Below, piece after piece: positions 1 through 8,525 of a stretch of DNA of 64,000 nucleotides; positions within the stretch are counted from its first letter, which is position 1; each line of letters starts with the position of its first letter. The notes beneath the pieces are model-generated. The model ran no database searches, had not been told where the DNA came from, and saw only the letters and a program-made list of their open reading frames with translations. Source of the DNA: DASYPQ01 sp046155895 (GTDB taxonomy: Bacteria; Planctomycetota; UBA1135; GCA-002686595); contig JBJXFB010000167.1 in NCBI GenBank assembly GCA_046155895.1, positions 9,687 through 73,686 of the forward strand, read 5' to 3'. The position numbers and the translations under genes were made by a program.

Positions 1-1311
1 GTGCACGACATCAGCGCCGACGTGTTCGTCGCGCTCATGCTTCCGCCCGGCCCGCTGCCTCCCGGCGGGGCGCCGCCCGAGAACGTCGGGGTCCTCGACG
101 GGAACGGCCTGATCAGCGGGTCGGGGGCGAAGTACAGGGGGCTGGGCCTGCGGGAGCCCAACGCGCCGACGATCCCGCCGGACGCGGGCGACAACCTCGA
201 CGCCCTGGCTCTCGGCGCGCTGCCCGGGCCGAACGGGCGCGTCTACTTCTCGCTCGACTCCTGCTTCTCCGACCCTTTCGGCTTCCCGAACAGCTGCTCC
301 GCGCAATTCCAGGGCGTCGAGCCGGGCGCGATCCTCCGCAAGGACCTCGCGGGCGGGCTGACCGTGTTCGCGCTGGCGAGCCAGCTCGGGCTCGACCTCG
401 CGGGCCCGGGGATGGACGACCTAGACGCCCTGATCCTCTGGGACAACGGAGACGGCATCTACCAGCCCGCTCTGGCCCCCTACGACTGGGTCGACGGGTC
501 TTCCGACATGCTGATCTTCTCCGTCCGTCGCGGATCGCAGGTCGTCGGACAGTCGGACAGCATCTTCGGCATCCCGATCATGCCGAGCGACCTGCTCCTG
601 CCGCCCTTCCCGGGCGCCGCTTCGCTGCTCGGACCTGGAAAACCCGGGGTCTTCATCGCGGGAGAGAACCTGGGCCTCTCGACCTCCAGGGCGGGCGGCG
701 GCGGCTTGGTCGACGAGCTCGATGCGGGCGCGAGCAAGGACGAGCCGGTGTACGACTGCAACGGGAACGGAGTCGAGGACTCGGTCGACATCGCCAAGGG
801 CTCCTCGCCCGACGCGAACGGCAACAGCATTCCGGACGAGTGCGAGATCACCTACAGCACCTACTGCGCCTGCAGCGCCGGCTCGGGCCCCTGCGGCAAC
901 GACGATCCGAGCGCGGGCTGCGCGAACTCGACCGGCGTCGGCGCGCTCCTCTCCTCGACGGGCACGACCAGCTACGAGGAGGACGATCTCGTCCTGACCG
1001 CGACTCAGCTGCCGGCGAACAAGCTCGGGATCTGGCTCATGGCGGCCGGGCAGACCTTCGCGCCGCTCGGCGACGGCATCCGCTGCGTGTCGAACCCGTT
1101 CAAGCGCTACGGCTCCTTCAACAGCGGCGCGGGAGGCACGGGTAGCAAGGGACCGGGGCTCGTCGCCAACTCGTGCGCGACCCTGCCGGCGGCGTACTGC
1201 ATCGGCCCGGCGTCGACCTGGAATTTCCAGGTCTGGTACCGGAACGCGGCCGGCCCCTGCGGGACCGGGACGAACCTCACGAACGGGTTGAACGTGACCT
1301 GGACGCCCTGA
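1..1311 (+). CDS. Exported protein of unknown function, 5'-truncated, paralogue of the next gene
   Basis: The frame is open at base 1, so no start is visible. Compared by eye with the downstream paralogue, about 160 N-terminal residues including a signal peptide are missing. Visible order: the family core (VYFSLDS near residue 81, DDLDALILWDNGDG near 140), two calcium-type DxNGNxxxD units (DCNGNGVEDS, DANGNSIPDE; about 252-281), then a C-terminal domain from about residue 288. That domain shows the pattern CxC, GCAN, GDGIRC, WYR and NLTNGLNVTW, ending at the last residue. The calcium-type segment is common in exported planctomycete proteins; the core is a family I do not recognise. The next paralogue starts 102 bases downstream. 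Function unknown; export is inferred from the family. Confidence 0.8.
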   Translation: MHDISADVFVALMLPPGPLPPGGAPPENVGVLDGNGLISGSGAKYRGLGLREPNAPTIPPDAGDNLDALALGALPGPNGRVYFSLDSCFSDPFGFPNSCSAQFQGVEPGAILRKDLAGGLTVFALASQLGLDLAGPGMDDLDALILWDNGDGIYQPALAPYDWVDGSSDMLIFSVRRGSQVVGQSDSIFGIPIMPSDLLLPPFPGAASLLGPGKPGVFIAGENLGLSTSRAGGGGLVDELDAGASKDEPVYDCNGNGVEDSVDIAKGSSPDANGNSIPDECEITYSTYCACSAGSGPCGNDDPSAGCANSTGVGALLSSTGTTSYEEDDLVLTATQLPANKLGIWLMAAGQTFAPLGDGIRCVSNPFKRYGSFNSGAGGTGSKGPGLVANSCATLPAAYCIGPASTWNFQVWYRNAAGPCGTGTNLTNGLNVTWTP

Positions 1312-1413
1312 TTCCACCGCGACTTTCTGTGCGATTGGCTTCCAGACCTGCTCCCGCGGGTCACCTCCCTGTGCCTCCCCACACGACTCAACCCGGGGGA
1401 GACGGAGGAAACC

Positions 1414-3105
1414 ATGAAAGCACGATCCCGCAGATTCGCCCGCGCGCTGAACGTCATGTTGCTGCTCGGAGCCGCGGTGTGCGGCACCGCAGCGACCGCG
1501 CACGCCCAGTACACGTTCTCGATCGACCGGCGCGGTCCGACCATCACCATCCCCGACTCGGTCACGGGCACCTGCATCACCGCGGGTGACATCCTCGCGC
1601 CGCCGCCGCCGGGCGGCATGCCCGCGTACGCACCGCCCGCTCTGCCCCCCCCCGGGAAGGCGATCCCAGCTGGGATGGTTCCCTTCCCCGGCCTCGCGAT
1701 CCCAACCGGCATGGCGTGCCTGTGCGTCCCTCCTCCGGCCATGTGCCCGCTCGAGCTCGACGCGCTTTCCTACGGCACGGACTTCAACCCTGCGGGAGTC
1801 GTGCTGCCTCTCGCGGGTCGCTGGGTCTTCTCGGTCGACGAGTTCGCGGCCGGCATCCCCGGCGGACTCGCCCCCGACGTGGCGACGGAAGCAGCCCCGG
1901 GCGTGTTCGAGGCGGCGGCCGACGTCTTCGAAGCGCTCGGGATTCCGGGCGGGCCGATCCCGCCGCCTCCCGGGCCCGGCTCGGGCAACACGGGCCTGAT
2001 CGACGGGAACGGATTCATCAGCCCGTCGGGTGGCCGCTACCCCGGCGTCGGACTCATCGAGCCCCTTCCTCCCGTCATGGGGCCGGCGGCGCCCGGCGAC
2101 AACGTCGACGCGATCGATGTCGACACGCCGTTCGGGACCTTCCCCGTCTACTTCTCGCTCGACGCCGGGTTCTTCGACCCGCTGCGCGGCGTGCCGAACC
2201 TCGGGTCCGCGGCCGTGAACGGGTTCCCGCCCGCGGCGGTCCTGGTCACTCCCGGTCCCGGCATCGCGCCGATGATGTACGCGCCGCCTCCGGCGCTCGG
2301 GCTCGACCTCATGGGTCCCATGACCGACGACCTCGACGCTCTCGTCCTGATCGAGAACGGGATTCCCATGCTGCAGCTCGGGCCCGGCGGAGACGTCCTC
2401 TACTACTCCGTACGCCGTGGATCGGCGGTCATCGGGGTCCCCGACAGCCTCTTCGGCATCCCCATCGAGCCGGGTGACATCCTGACGCTCCCCGCGTTCG
2501 CGGGAGGGCCTCCGTCGATCTACATCGCGGCGGAATGGCTCGGCCTCGTTACGGCGCGGATGTTCGCTGTCCCCTTCGGCGACGATCTGGACGGCCTCGA
2601 CTTCCGTGGCATCCCCGCGACGGGTGTTCCCTTCTGCATCGCCGACGGATTCCAGGTCGCGTGCCCGTGCGGGAACAACGGCGTCGCGCCGAACGGCTGC
2701 GCGAACTCGGTGAACCCGGCCGGCGCCAATCTGAACGCGGCCGGAGCCGCGTCGCTCGGGGCCCCCACGGTGACGCTCACGACGTCGGGAACGATGGCGA
2801 CCTCGCTGTGCATCGTGGTCCAGTCGTCGACGCGGACGGCCGCGGTCCCCTTCGGCGACGGCATGCGCTGCTTCGGGTCTCCCTTCATCCGGTTGTACAC
2901 GGGCAACGCGGCCGGCGGGACGTTCACCGTTCCCCCCACCGCCGGCCCGAGCATCCCGGCGCGAGCGGCCGCAGCCGGCGCACCGATTCCGCCGATGGGG
3001 ATGCGCTTCTACCAGACCTACTACCGCAATGGGGTGGCGTTCGCGTGCCCGTTCCCGGCGACTTTCAACGCCACGAACGCCTTCGCCATCCAGTGGTTCC
3101 CGTGA
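1414..3105 (+). CDS. Exported protein of unknown function, full-length paralogue with C-terminal cysteine domain
   Basis: 563 residues. The ATG has a good ribosome site (GGAGG, 5 bases upstream). Residues 1-31 form a signal peptide ending TAHA before Q32. Residues about 60-110 are rich in proline, glycine and alanine. The family core follows to about 400 and matches the truncated gene upstream (VYFSLDAGFFDP, DDLDALVLIENG, VRRGSAVIG). The calcium-type DxNGNxxxD segment of that paralogue is missing here. The C-terminal domain (about 416-563) has CPCGN, GCANS, FGDGMRC, FYQTYYRN and a closing W-F-P, and recurs in two other exported proteins of this window. The two tandem copies look like a local duplication. 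I do not recognise the core family; a surface or secreted role is an inference. Confidence 0.85.
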   Translation: MKARSRRFARALNVMLLLGAAVCGTAATAHAQYTFSIDRRGPTITIPDSVTGTCITAGDILAPPPPGGMPAYAPPALPPPGKAIPAGMVPFPGLAIPTGMACLCVPPPAMCPLELDALSYGTDFNPAGVVLPLAGRWVFSVDEFAAGIPGGLAPDVATEAAPGVFEAAADVFEALGIPGGPIPPPPGPGSGNTGLIDGNGFISPSGGRYPGVGLIEPLPPVMGPAAPGDNVDAIDVDTPFGTFPVYFSLDAGFFDPLRGVPNLGSAAVNGFPPAAVLVTPGPGIAPMMYAPPPALGLDLMGPMTDDLDALVLIENGIPMLQLGPGGDVLYYSVRRGSAVIGVPDSLFGIPIEPGDILTLPAFAGGPPSIYIAAEWLGLVTARMFAVPFGDDLDGLDFRGIPATGVPFCIADGFQVACPCGNNGVAPNGCANSVNPAGANLNAAGAASLGAPTVTLTTSGTMATSLCIVVQSSTRTAAVPFGDGMRCFGSPFIRLYTGNAAGGTFTVPPTAGPSIPARAAAAGAPIPPMGMRFYQTYYRNGVAFACPFPATFNATNAFAIQWFP

Positions 3106-3671
3106 CGTAGGTGAACCCTTTCATCCGGTGAGCTGACTCGGATCACGTCCAGAGTCGTGCGGGGCTGAGCTGGAACATACAGTTCGGCCTCGCACGGCCA
3201 GTGGGGCAGCGATGCGATGGGGGCACATCCGGGCGACTCTGGAGGATGTCCCGTTCGCCCCGCGGTCGCTCGTCTCCTGGCTCCGCGCCTACGTTCCGCC
3301 CGCTCCGCAGCAATTCCCCATTTACCTCGGCGCTGCGGACCCGCGGTTCCTCTCCCCCCCTCCAGGACGCCTCGCTCGCAGGCCCACGCGACGTCCTGGA
3401 AGTCGAGAACGCGGCCCGATGGAGAGAGATCCGGGAGTATCCCCGATTCCTGAAGCTCCTTCAGCTTCGGGCATGGCAGAGCCCCGCGCCGAGCCAGCCT
3501 CGGAGTCGATATTCAGCATCCGGCAGATGCGGGCGCGCCATGGGCGGCGTCGTGTAGGTCCGGCGTCGACAGGCTCCACGTTCCACCAGACGAACGGTGT
3601 GCGCGTGCGTCAAGGCGGGTGAACCACCCTACCGACGCGAGATTCACCAAATTCCACTTCGAGGAGAGACC
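3106..3671 (+). other. Intergenic region, no gene supported
   Basis: About 566 bases between two exported-protein genes. Small open frames run through it but have no ribosome site, no recognisable domain and arginine/proline-rich shadow composition. The first 45 bases after the upstream stop resemble the bases after the stop of the next gene (shared TGAGCTGACxCGGATC). Bases 3641-3655 read GATTCACCAAATTCC, which recurs with one extra A at 12980-12995. The ribosome site of the next gene lies at the right end (GAGGAG, 3661-3666). Confidence 0.5.
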
Positions 3672-5522
3672 ATGAAAACGAGAACTGTGATTGAGACGAC
3701 GAGTCGGGTAGGCGCGGGAGCATTGTTCGCCCTCGCGCTGGGGGCGCCGGCGGCCGGACAGATCACGACGCGCGCGAGCGTCGATTCGGCCGGGGTGCAG
3801 GGGGACGACGAGAGCAACCAGGCCTCGATCTCCGCCGACGGCCGCTACGTCGCATTCTCGAGCTTCGCCACGAACCTCGTCCCAGGCGACACGAACGCGT
3901 GGCGTGACATTTTCGTGCACGACCGCCAGACCGGCCAGACCGAGCTCGTGAGCGTCGACTCGGCCGGCGCCCAGGGGGATGAACATTGTTGGGCCCCGAG
4001 AATCACCCCTGACGGGCGCTTTGTGGTGTTCGTCAGCGCCGCCACGACCCTCGTTCCGGGAGACACGAACGCTGCAAGCGACCACTTCGTACACGACCGC
4101 CAGAGCGGCACGACCGAGCGCGTGAGCGTCGACTCGAGCGGTGCGCAAGTGAACTTCGAGAGCAAAGTCAAGCCTTCGATCTCCGACGACGGCCGCTACG
4201 TCGCATTCACGAGCTCAGCCACGAACCTCGTTCTGGGAGATACGAACGGTGTATGGGACATCTTCGTCCGCGACCGCCAGAGCGGTAGCACCGAGCGCGC
4301 GAGCGTCAGCTCGGGCGGGGCCCAGACGGACGGCCACAGTTCCTTGCGATTCGCGAATACGATGTCCGCCGACGGTCGCTACGTCGCGTTCGAGAGCGAC
4401 GCCACGAACCTCGTTGCCGGCGACACGAACGCGGAAAGCGACATCTTCGTCCGCGACCGCCAGCTGGGGATCACCGAGCGCATCAGCCTCGACTCGGCCG
4501 GGATGCAGGGGAACGACTGGAGCGATTGCCCCTCGATCTCCGCCGATGGTCGCTACGTCGCGTTTCGGAGCTTCGCCACGAATCTGGTCCCCGGCGATAC
4601 GAACGTGAGGACCGACATCTTCGTGCGCGACCGCCAGACCGGCAGCACCGAGCGCGTGAGCTTGACCTCTGCCGGAGCGCAAGGGACCCACCACAGCAAC
4701 GGATTGCCCGCGATCTCTTCCGACGGCCGCTACGTGGCATTCGGCAGCTTCGCCGCAAACCTCGTCCCCGGGGATTCGAACGGTACCACCGACATGTTCA
4801 TCCGCGACCGCCAGCTCGGCACGACCGAGCGCGTGAGCGTCGGTCCGGGCGCCGCCCAAGCGAATGACTGGAGCTTGGGGGACGCCCCCTCGATCTCCTC
4901 CGACGGCCGCTTCGTGGCCTTCGAGAGCGATGCCAGCAACTTGGTCAGCGGAGACACCAACGGAGTCGACGACATCTTCGTACGCGACCGCGAAGTCATT
5001 CCCTTCACGACCCTTTGCCATCCTGGCGTCGGAGGCGTGATCAGCTGCCCCTGCGGTCAGCCGGCGAATCCGACGGGGGGCTGCGCCAACTTCGGCGCTG
5101 GCTCCACGAGCGGGGCCGTGTTGAGCGCCAGCGGCGCCGCGTACGTCGCTGCCGACTCGGTACTCTTGACGACGAGCAACCACCGCAGCCCCGCAGGCGG
5201 CGTCTTGAACGTGTTCTTCAGCTTCAAGCCGGGGACGGTGACCACGGGCGTGGCGAGCGGCGCCGGCGTGCGCTGCACCAGCGGCGGAGACCTGAAACGC
5301 CTCTACACCCTGCAGGTGTTCGGCGGATCCGGTTCGAAGCCGGGCATGGGCGACTCGAGCGTCAGCGCCCGTTCGGCCTCGCTCCCCGGTCATGCGATCG
5401 TGGCTCCCGAGACACGCTACTACTTCAACGTCTACCGCGACGGACAGGCGTCCGGTCCCTGCGGCAGCAGCGCGGTCAGCACGAACCTGACGAACACGGT
5501 TTCTGTCAGCTGGGTTCCGTGA
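3672..5522 (+). CDS. Exported seven-repeat TolB/PD40-type beta-propeller protein with C-terminal cysteine domain
   Basis: 616 residues from the ATG at 3672. That start has GAGGAGAG just upstream and begins a proper signal peptide (about residues 1-29, ending AAGQ). An in-frame start 75 bases earlier would add a non-signal leader and is not preferred. Seven repeats of about 52-56 residues follow, each with SxDGRYVAFxS, NLVxGDTN, DIFVRDRQ and TERVSVDSAGAQ, as expected for a seven-bladed PD40/WD40-like propeller. The C-terminal domain (about 458-616) has CPCGQ, GCAN, GAGVRC, KRLY, YRDG and a closing SWVP, as in the two preceding genes. Propellers of this kind usually bind ligands or proteins; no catalytic residues are visible. 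Secreted or cell-envelope location is inferred. Confidence 0.85.
   Translation: MKTRTVIETTSRVGAGALFALALGAPAAGQITTRASVDSAGVQGDDESNQASISADGRYVAFSSFATNLVPGDTNAWRDIFVHDRQTGQTELVSVDSAGAQGDEHCWAPRITPDGRFVVFVSAATTLVPGDTNAASDHFVHDRQSGTTERVSVDSSGAQVNFESKVKPSISDDGRYVAFTSSATNLVLGDTNGVWDIFVRDRQSGSTERASVSSGGAQTDGHSSLRFANTMSADGRYVAFESDATNLVAGDTNAESDIFVRDRQLGITERISLDSAGMQGNDWSDCPSISADGRYVAFRSFATNLVPGDTNVRTDIFVRDRQTGSTERVSLTSAGAQGTHHSNGLPAISSDGRYVAFGSFAANLVPGDSNGTTDMFIRDRQLGTTERVSVGPGAAQANDWSLGDAPSISSDGRFVAFESDASNLVSGDTNGVDDIFVRDREVIPFTTLCHPGVGGVISCPCGQPANPTGGCANFGAGSTSGAVLSASGAAYVAADSVLLTTSNHRSPAGGVLNVFFSFKPGTVTTGVASGAGVRCTSGGDLKRLYTLQVFGGSGSKPGMGDSSVSARSASLPGHAIVAPETRYYFNVYRDGQASGPCGSSAVSTNLTNTVSVSWVP
3827..4999 (+). 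repeat. Seven in-frame tandem repeats of about 160 bp encoding propeller blades
   Basis: Each unit carries near-identical text around GACGGCCGCTACGTCGCATT and ATCTTCGTCCGCGACCGCCA. Units are spaced 155-170 bases apart and all stay in frame within the beta-propeller gene. The DNA similarity between blades suggests recent amplification or ongoing gene conversion. Confidence 0.85.
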
Positions 5523-5636
5523 CATGGGTGGACCTGTCAAGCCCCTGAGCTGACACGGATCCTGTATGACGTAGCCGTCCCCGGGTCAGCCCGGTCTCGC
5601 GAGAGATCGAGATCCTCCGGGCCCGAGGGAGAACTA

Positions 5637-5670
5637 GGGTGGCGCCGTGCGAGCGGCGCCACCCTCCTTT
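5637..5670 (+). terminator. Hairpin terminator after the exported-protein cluster
   Basis: A perfect 10-bp stem (GGGTGGCGCC, 5637-5646; GGCGCCACCC, 5655-5664) with an 8-base loop is followed by TCCTTT. It lies 115 bases after the propeller gene's stop. It overlaps an alternative GTG start of the next gene at 5639, which argues for that gene starting later, at 5690. Confidence 0.75.
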
Positions 5671-5689
5671 GGCTTACGATGTCCCGTCG

Positions 5690-7477
5690 ATGGCCTCACG
5701 CTGCACCGGGACGAAGCCCCTCGCAGACCTGCCGCTTCCGATCCTGGAGGAGCAGCGATCCGCGATCCGGAAATCGAAGTCCGGCAAGTGGCGTGCGATC
5801 GTCCTGCTCCTCGTCCACGTCCTGCTCGCGGCGCACATCGGGCACTGGATGGCGACCGGCGAGTCGCTCTCGCCGCTCGAGCCCTCCGAGGCGATGCGCT
5901 TCTCGCAGCAGTCGATCGTCAATGCGGGGTTGATCTTCTTCGTCCTGACGATCGGCAGCACGATCGTCCTCGGCCGGTGGTTCTGCGGATGGGCCTGCCA
6001 CGTCGTCGCCCTGCAGGACGGGAGCCGCTGGCTGCTCGCGAAGATGGGGATACGGCCCCGGATGGTGAACCTCGGGATCCTCGGCACCGTGCCGTGGATC
6101 GCGTTCACCTACATGTTCCTCGCGCCGCTCGCCCAGCGCCTCCTCCACGGGCAGGACGTCTCCGTGCGCGGCACGGAGCTCACGACCCAGGCCTTCTGGG
6201 AGACCTTCCCCGGCTGGCCCGTCGCGCTCGTCACGTTCTTCGTGTGCGGCTTCGTGGCCGTCTACCTGCTCGGCTCGAAGGGCTTCTGCAACTACGGCTG
6301 TCCCTACGCCGGGATCTTCGGGCTCGCCGACCAGCTCGCCCCGATGCGCATCCGCGTCACCGATGCCTGCGACGGGTGCGGCCACTGCACGGCGGTCTGC
6401 ACGAGCAACGTCCAGGTGCACCAGGAGGTGCGCGACTACGGCGCGGTCGTCGATCCGGGATGCATGAAGCACCTCGACTGCGTGAGCGTCTGCCCCAAGG
6501 ACGCCCTCTACGTCGGCTTCGGGATGCCGGCGATCGCCGCGAAGCCGCGCGCTCCGCTGAAGGCGGTTCCCGGGGACAGCCTCGCGGGAACGCTGCTCGA
6601 CTTCGGGCTCATGGCTGCGTTCTTCACCGCCTCCTTCGCGCTGATGCTCGATTTCGACGAGGACCTCTCGCGGATCCCGGGTGTCCAGAATCTGCTCGTC
6701 GTCCTCGTGGCGCTCTCGCTCGCCGTCACGGTGGTGTTCCGCGGCAAGGCGCGCCGGAAGCGCGAGTATGCGCGTGCGGAGGAAGTCCTGCTCGCAGCTG
6801 GGTTCCTCCTGACGATGTACGCCTTCCGAGGATACAAGGATTGGGTTCCGCTCCTCTTCGCGCTCGGGCTCTCGACGATCCTCGCCTACGTGGTGGTGCA
6901 GATGCTGCGCGTCGCCTACCGTTCCGACGTGAAGATCCAGCGGCACGTCCTGCTCTCCGCGGGGAAATGGAGGAGCGCCGGGACGGTCTTCGCGGTCTCC
7001 CTGCTCCCGATCGGCGCGCTCGGGGCGTACGCGGGTTGGTCGCGTCACGAGCTGCGCTCCTCGTACGAGGACGGCATCCGGGAAGCGCAAGCCGGCCGCT
7101 TCGAGCCGGCGATCGAGCACCTCCGGCGCGCCGTCGAGCTCGAACCGCGCTACAAGGACGCGCAGAGCAAGCTCGCGAGCCTCCTGTGCGACGTCGGCCG
7201 CCTCGACGAGGGGATCGCCGAGTACGAGTCGGTTCTCGCGAGGGCTCCCCACGCGGTCGAGCCGCGAGCCCTGCTCGGCTTGGCCCTGTTCCGCAAGGGA
7301 GATCTCGCCCGCGCGCGTGCCGAGCTCGAGCGGGCCGTGGCCGAAGCTCCCCTGCACCCCGACCTGCGCGGGATGCTCGCGGAGGTCTGCGCGGGACTCG
7401 GCGACCTCGAAGCGGCGCGGCGGCACGGCGAGGAGGCCCAGCGCCTGCGCGCGACGCCTCCTCCCTCTCCCCACTAG
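5690..7477 (+). CDS. Membrane-bound polyferredoxin (NapH/CcoG-like) with C-terminal TPR domain
   Basis: 595 residues from ATG 5690; an earlier GTG at 5639 lies inside the preceding terminator stem. The N-terminal half has several membrane segments with the paired motifs GRWFCGWAC (near residue 98) and GFCNYGCPYAG (near 203), typical of NapH/CcoG/NosR-type electron-transfer proteins. Two 4Fe-4S sites follow: CDGCGHCTAVC (about 226-236) and CMKHLDCVSVCP (about 257-268). More membrane segments come next, then TPR repeats at about 460-590 (YKDAQSKLASLL, PRALLGLALFRKGD). The family passes electrons across or along the membrane, often in respiratory enzyme or copper-enzyme maturation; the partner here is unknown. 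The TPR tail is an unusual addition. The next gene starts one base after the stop. Confidence 0.85.
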   Translation: MASRCTGTKPLADLPLPILEEQRSAIRKSKSGKWRAIVLLLVHVLLAAHIGHWMATGESLSPLEPSEAMRFSQQSIVNAGLIFFVLTIGSTIVLGRWFCGWACHVVALQDGSRWLLAKMGIRPRMVNLGILGTVPWIAFTYMFLAPLAQRLLHGQDVSVRGTELTTQAFWETFPGWPVALVTFFVCGFVAVYLLGSKGFCNYGCPYAGIFGLADQLAPMRIRVTDACDGCGHCTAVCTSNVQVHQEVRDYGAVVDPGCMKHLDCVSVCPKDALYVGFGMPAIAAKPRAPLKAVPGDSLAGTLLDFGLMAAFFTASFALMLDFDEDLSRIPGVQNLLVVLVALSLAVTVVFRGKARRKREYARAEEVLLAAGFLLTMYAFRGYKDWVPLLFALGLSTILAYVVVQMLRVAYRSDVKIQRHVLLSAGKWRSAGTVFAVSLLPIGALGAYAGWSRHELRSSYEDGIREAQAGRFEPAIEHLRRAVELEPRYKDAQSKLASLLCDVGRLDEGIAEYESVLARAPHAVEPRALLGLALFRKGDLARARAELERAVAEAPLHPDLRGMLAEVCAGLGDLEAARRHGEEAQRLRATPPPSPH

Positions 7478-7478
7478 C

Positions 7479-8525
7479 ATGAAGACACTCGTCATCGCCG
7501 CTTGCTCCGTGCTCTGGCTCGGCACGGCCATTCCCGCTCCCGACGCCGAGTCGGATGCCTTCACGGCGGCCTACGGGCTCAAGACGAAGGGTCAGTCCGC
7601 CCAAGCTGCCGCGGCCTTCGAGGCCATCGCGGCGGCCTATCCGGAGTCTCCGCGTCTCGGCGAGGCTCTCGTCGAGGCGGGGGTCGGATGGTTCGCCGTC
7701 GGGAAGAGCCGGCAGCTGCTCCACCGCTCGAATCCGCAGAGCGACGAGGCGTTTGGCAAGGCCGCCGAGCTGTTCGCGCGCGTCAGCACCGACCGGAAAA
7801 GCGACCCGGCCGCCGGTCGAGCGCAGTACATGCTCGGCTCGACCGCGCTCTTTCAGGGCGACCTCGCCGGCGCGGAGAACGCGTACGGAGCCGTGCTCGA
7901 GAAGTTCCCCGGCGACCCGAAGTACGCTCCGAAGGCGCTCGAGCGCCGCGCGACGGTCCGACGCCACCTGCTCCAGGACGACCTCGCGCTGGCGGACCTG
8001 CGTCTCTACCTGGAGAAGTACCCGCAGGGCGAGGAGACGGCCTCCGTCTCGCGCTACATCCAGTTCGCGGCGATGAACGGCAAGCCGGCGCCCGCCCTCG
8101 ATGCCGAAGTCTGGGTGCAAGGCGGCCCGCACTCGATCGACAAGCTGCGCGGGCGCGTGGTCGGCGTCTACTTCTTCGCGACCTGGTGCGAGAAGTGCGA
8201 GGCCGAGCTCCCGTTCCTGCTCGATCTGGAGCGCCGGCTGTCGCCCGCTGGCTTCGTCCTCGTCGGAGTGATCGACCACAACAAGGGGCAGACGGTCGAG
8301 TCGGCCAAGAAGTATTGCGGGGAGCATCGGATCCCCTTCGCGGTGATGATGGACAAGGGAAGCACGATGAAGGCGTACTCCGGGCAGGTCATTCCCGAGC
8401 TCATCCTGATCGACAGGGAGGGGCGCGTCCGCTGGCACGATCACCCCGCCAGCCTCTCGGACTACACGATCGAGACGCTGCTCGGCGAGGAGAGTTCTTC
8501 GAAGGCTCCCGGCTCGCCCAAGTGA
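7479..8525 (+). CDS. Exported TPR-TlpA/ResA-like thioredoxin
   Basis: 348 residues. The ATG directly follows the previous stop and begins a signal peptide (MKTLVIAACSVLWLGTAIPA). A TPR-like region (about 25-185) precedes a thioredoxin fold with FFATWCEKCEAELPFL near residue 230, so the active site is CEKC rather than the CxPC common in ResA/TlpA. VIPELILIDREGRVRWH near the C-terminus supplies the cis-proline side of the fold. TlpA/ResA proteins reduce disulfides outside the cytoplasm, often for cytochrome c or copper-centre assembly. Translation-coupled position after a membrane polyferredoxin fits such a role (inference). It overlaps the next gene by 4 bases. Confidence 0.85.
   Translation: MKTLVIAACSVLWLGTAIPAPDAESDAFTAAYGLKTKGQSAQAAAAFEAIAAAYPESPRLGEALVEAGVGWFAVGKSRQLLHRSNPQSDEAFGKAAELFARVSTDRKSDPAAGRAQYMLGSTALFQGDLAGAENAYGAVLEKFPGDPKYAPKALERRATVRRHLLQDDLALADLRLYLEKYPQGEETASVSRYIQFAAMNGKPAPALDAEVWVQGGPHSIDKLRGRVVGVYFFATWCEKCEAELPFLLDLERRLSPAGFVLVGVIDHNKGQTVESAKKYCGEHRIPFAVMMDKGSTMKAYSGQVIPELILIDREGRVRWHDHPASLSDYTIETLLGEESSSKAPGSPK

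Noticed and set aside
421..1503. Long minus-strand frame opposite the first exported gene
   Set aside because: Arginine/valine/glycine-rich shadow of the plus-strand gene, which has domains and codon pattern in its favour.
3201..3622. Overlapping open frames in the 566-bp intergenic region
   Set aside because: No ribosome site, no family features, proline/arginine-rich composition as in frame shadows of GC-rich DNA; three frames are open at once.
3827..4999. Repeat array as CRISPR or noncoding satellite
   Set aside because: The repeats are about 160 bp, in frame, and encode propeller blades; no spacers of even length.
5639..5689. Earlier GTG start of the polyferredoxin gene
   Set aside because: It lies inside a perfect terminator stem; ATG 5690 begins a plausible protein.
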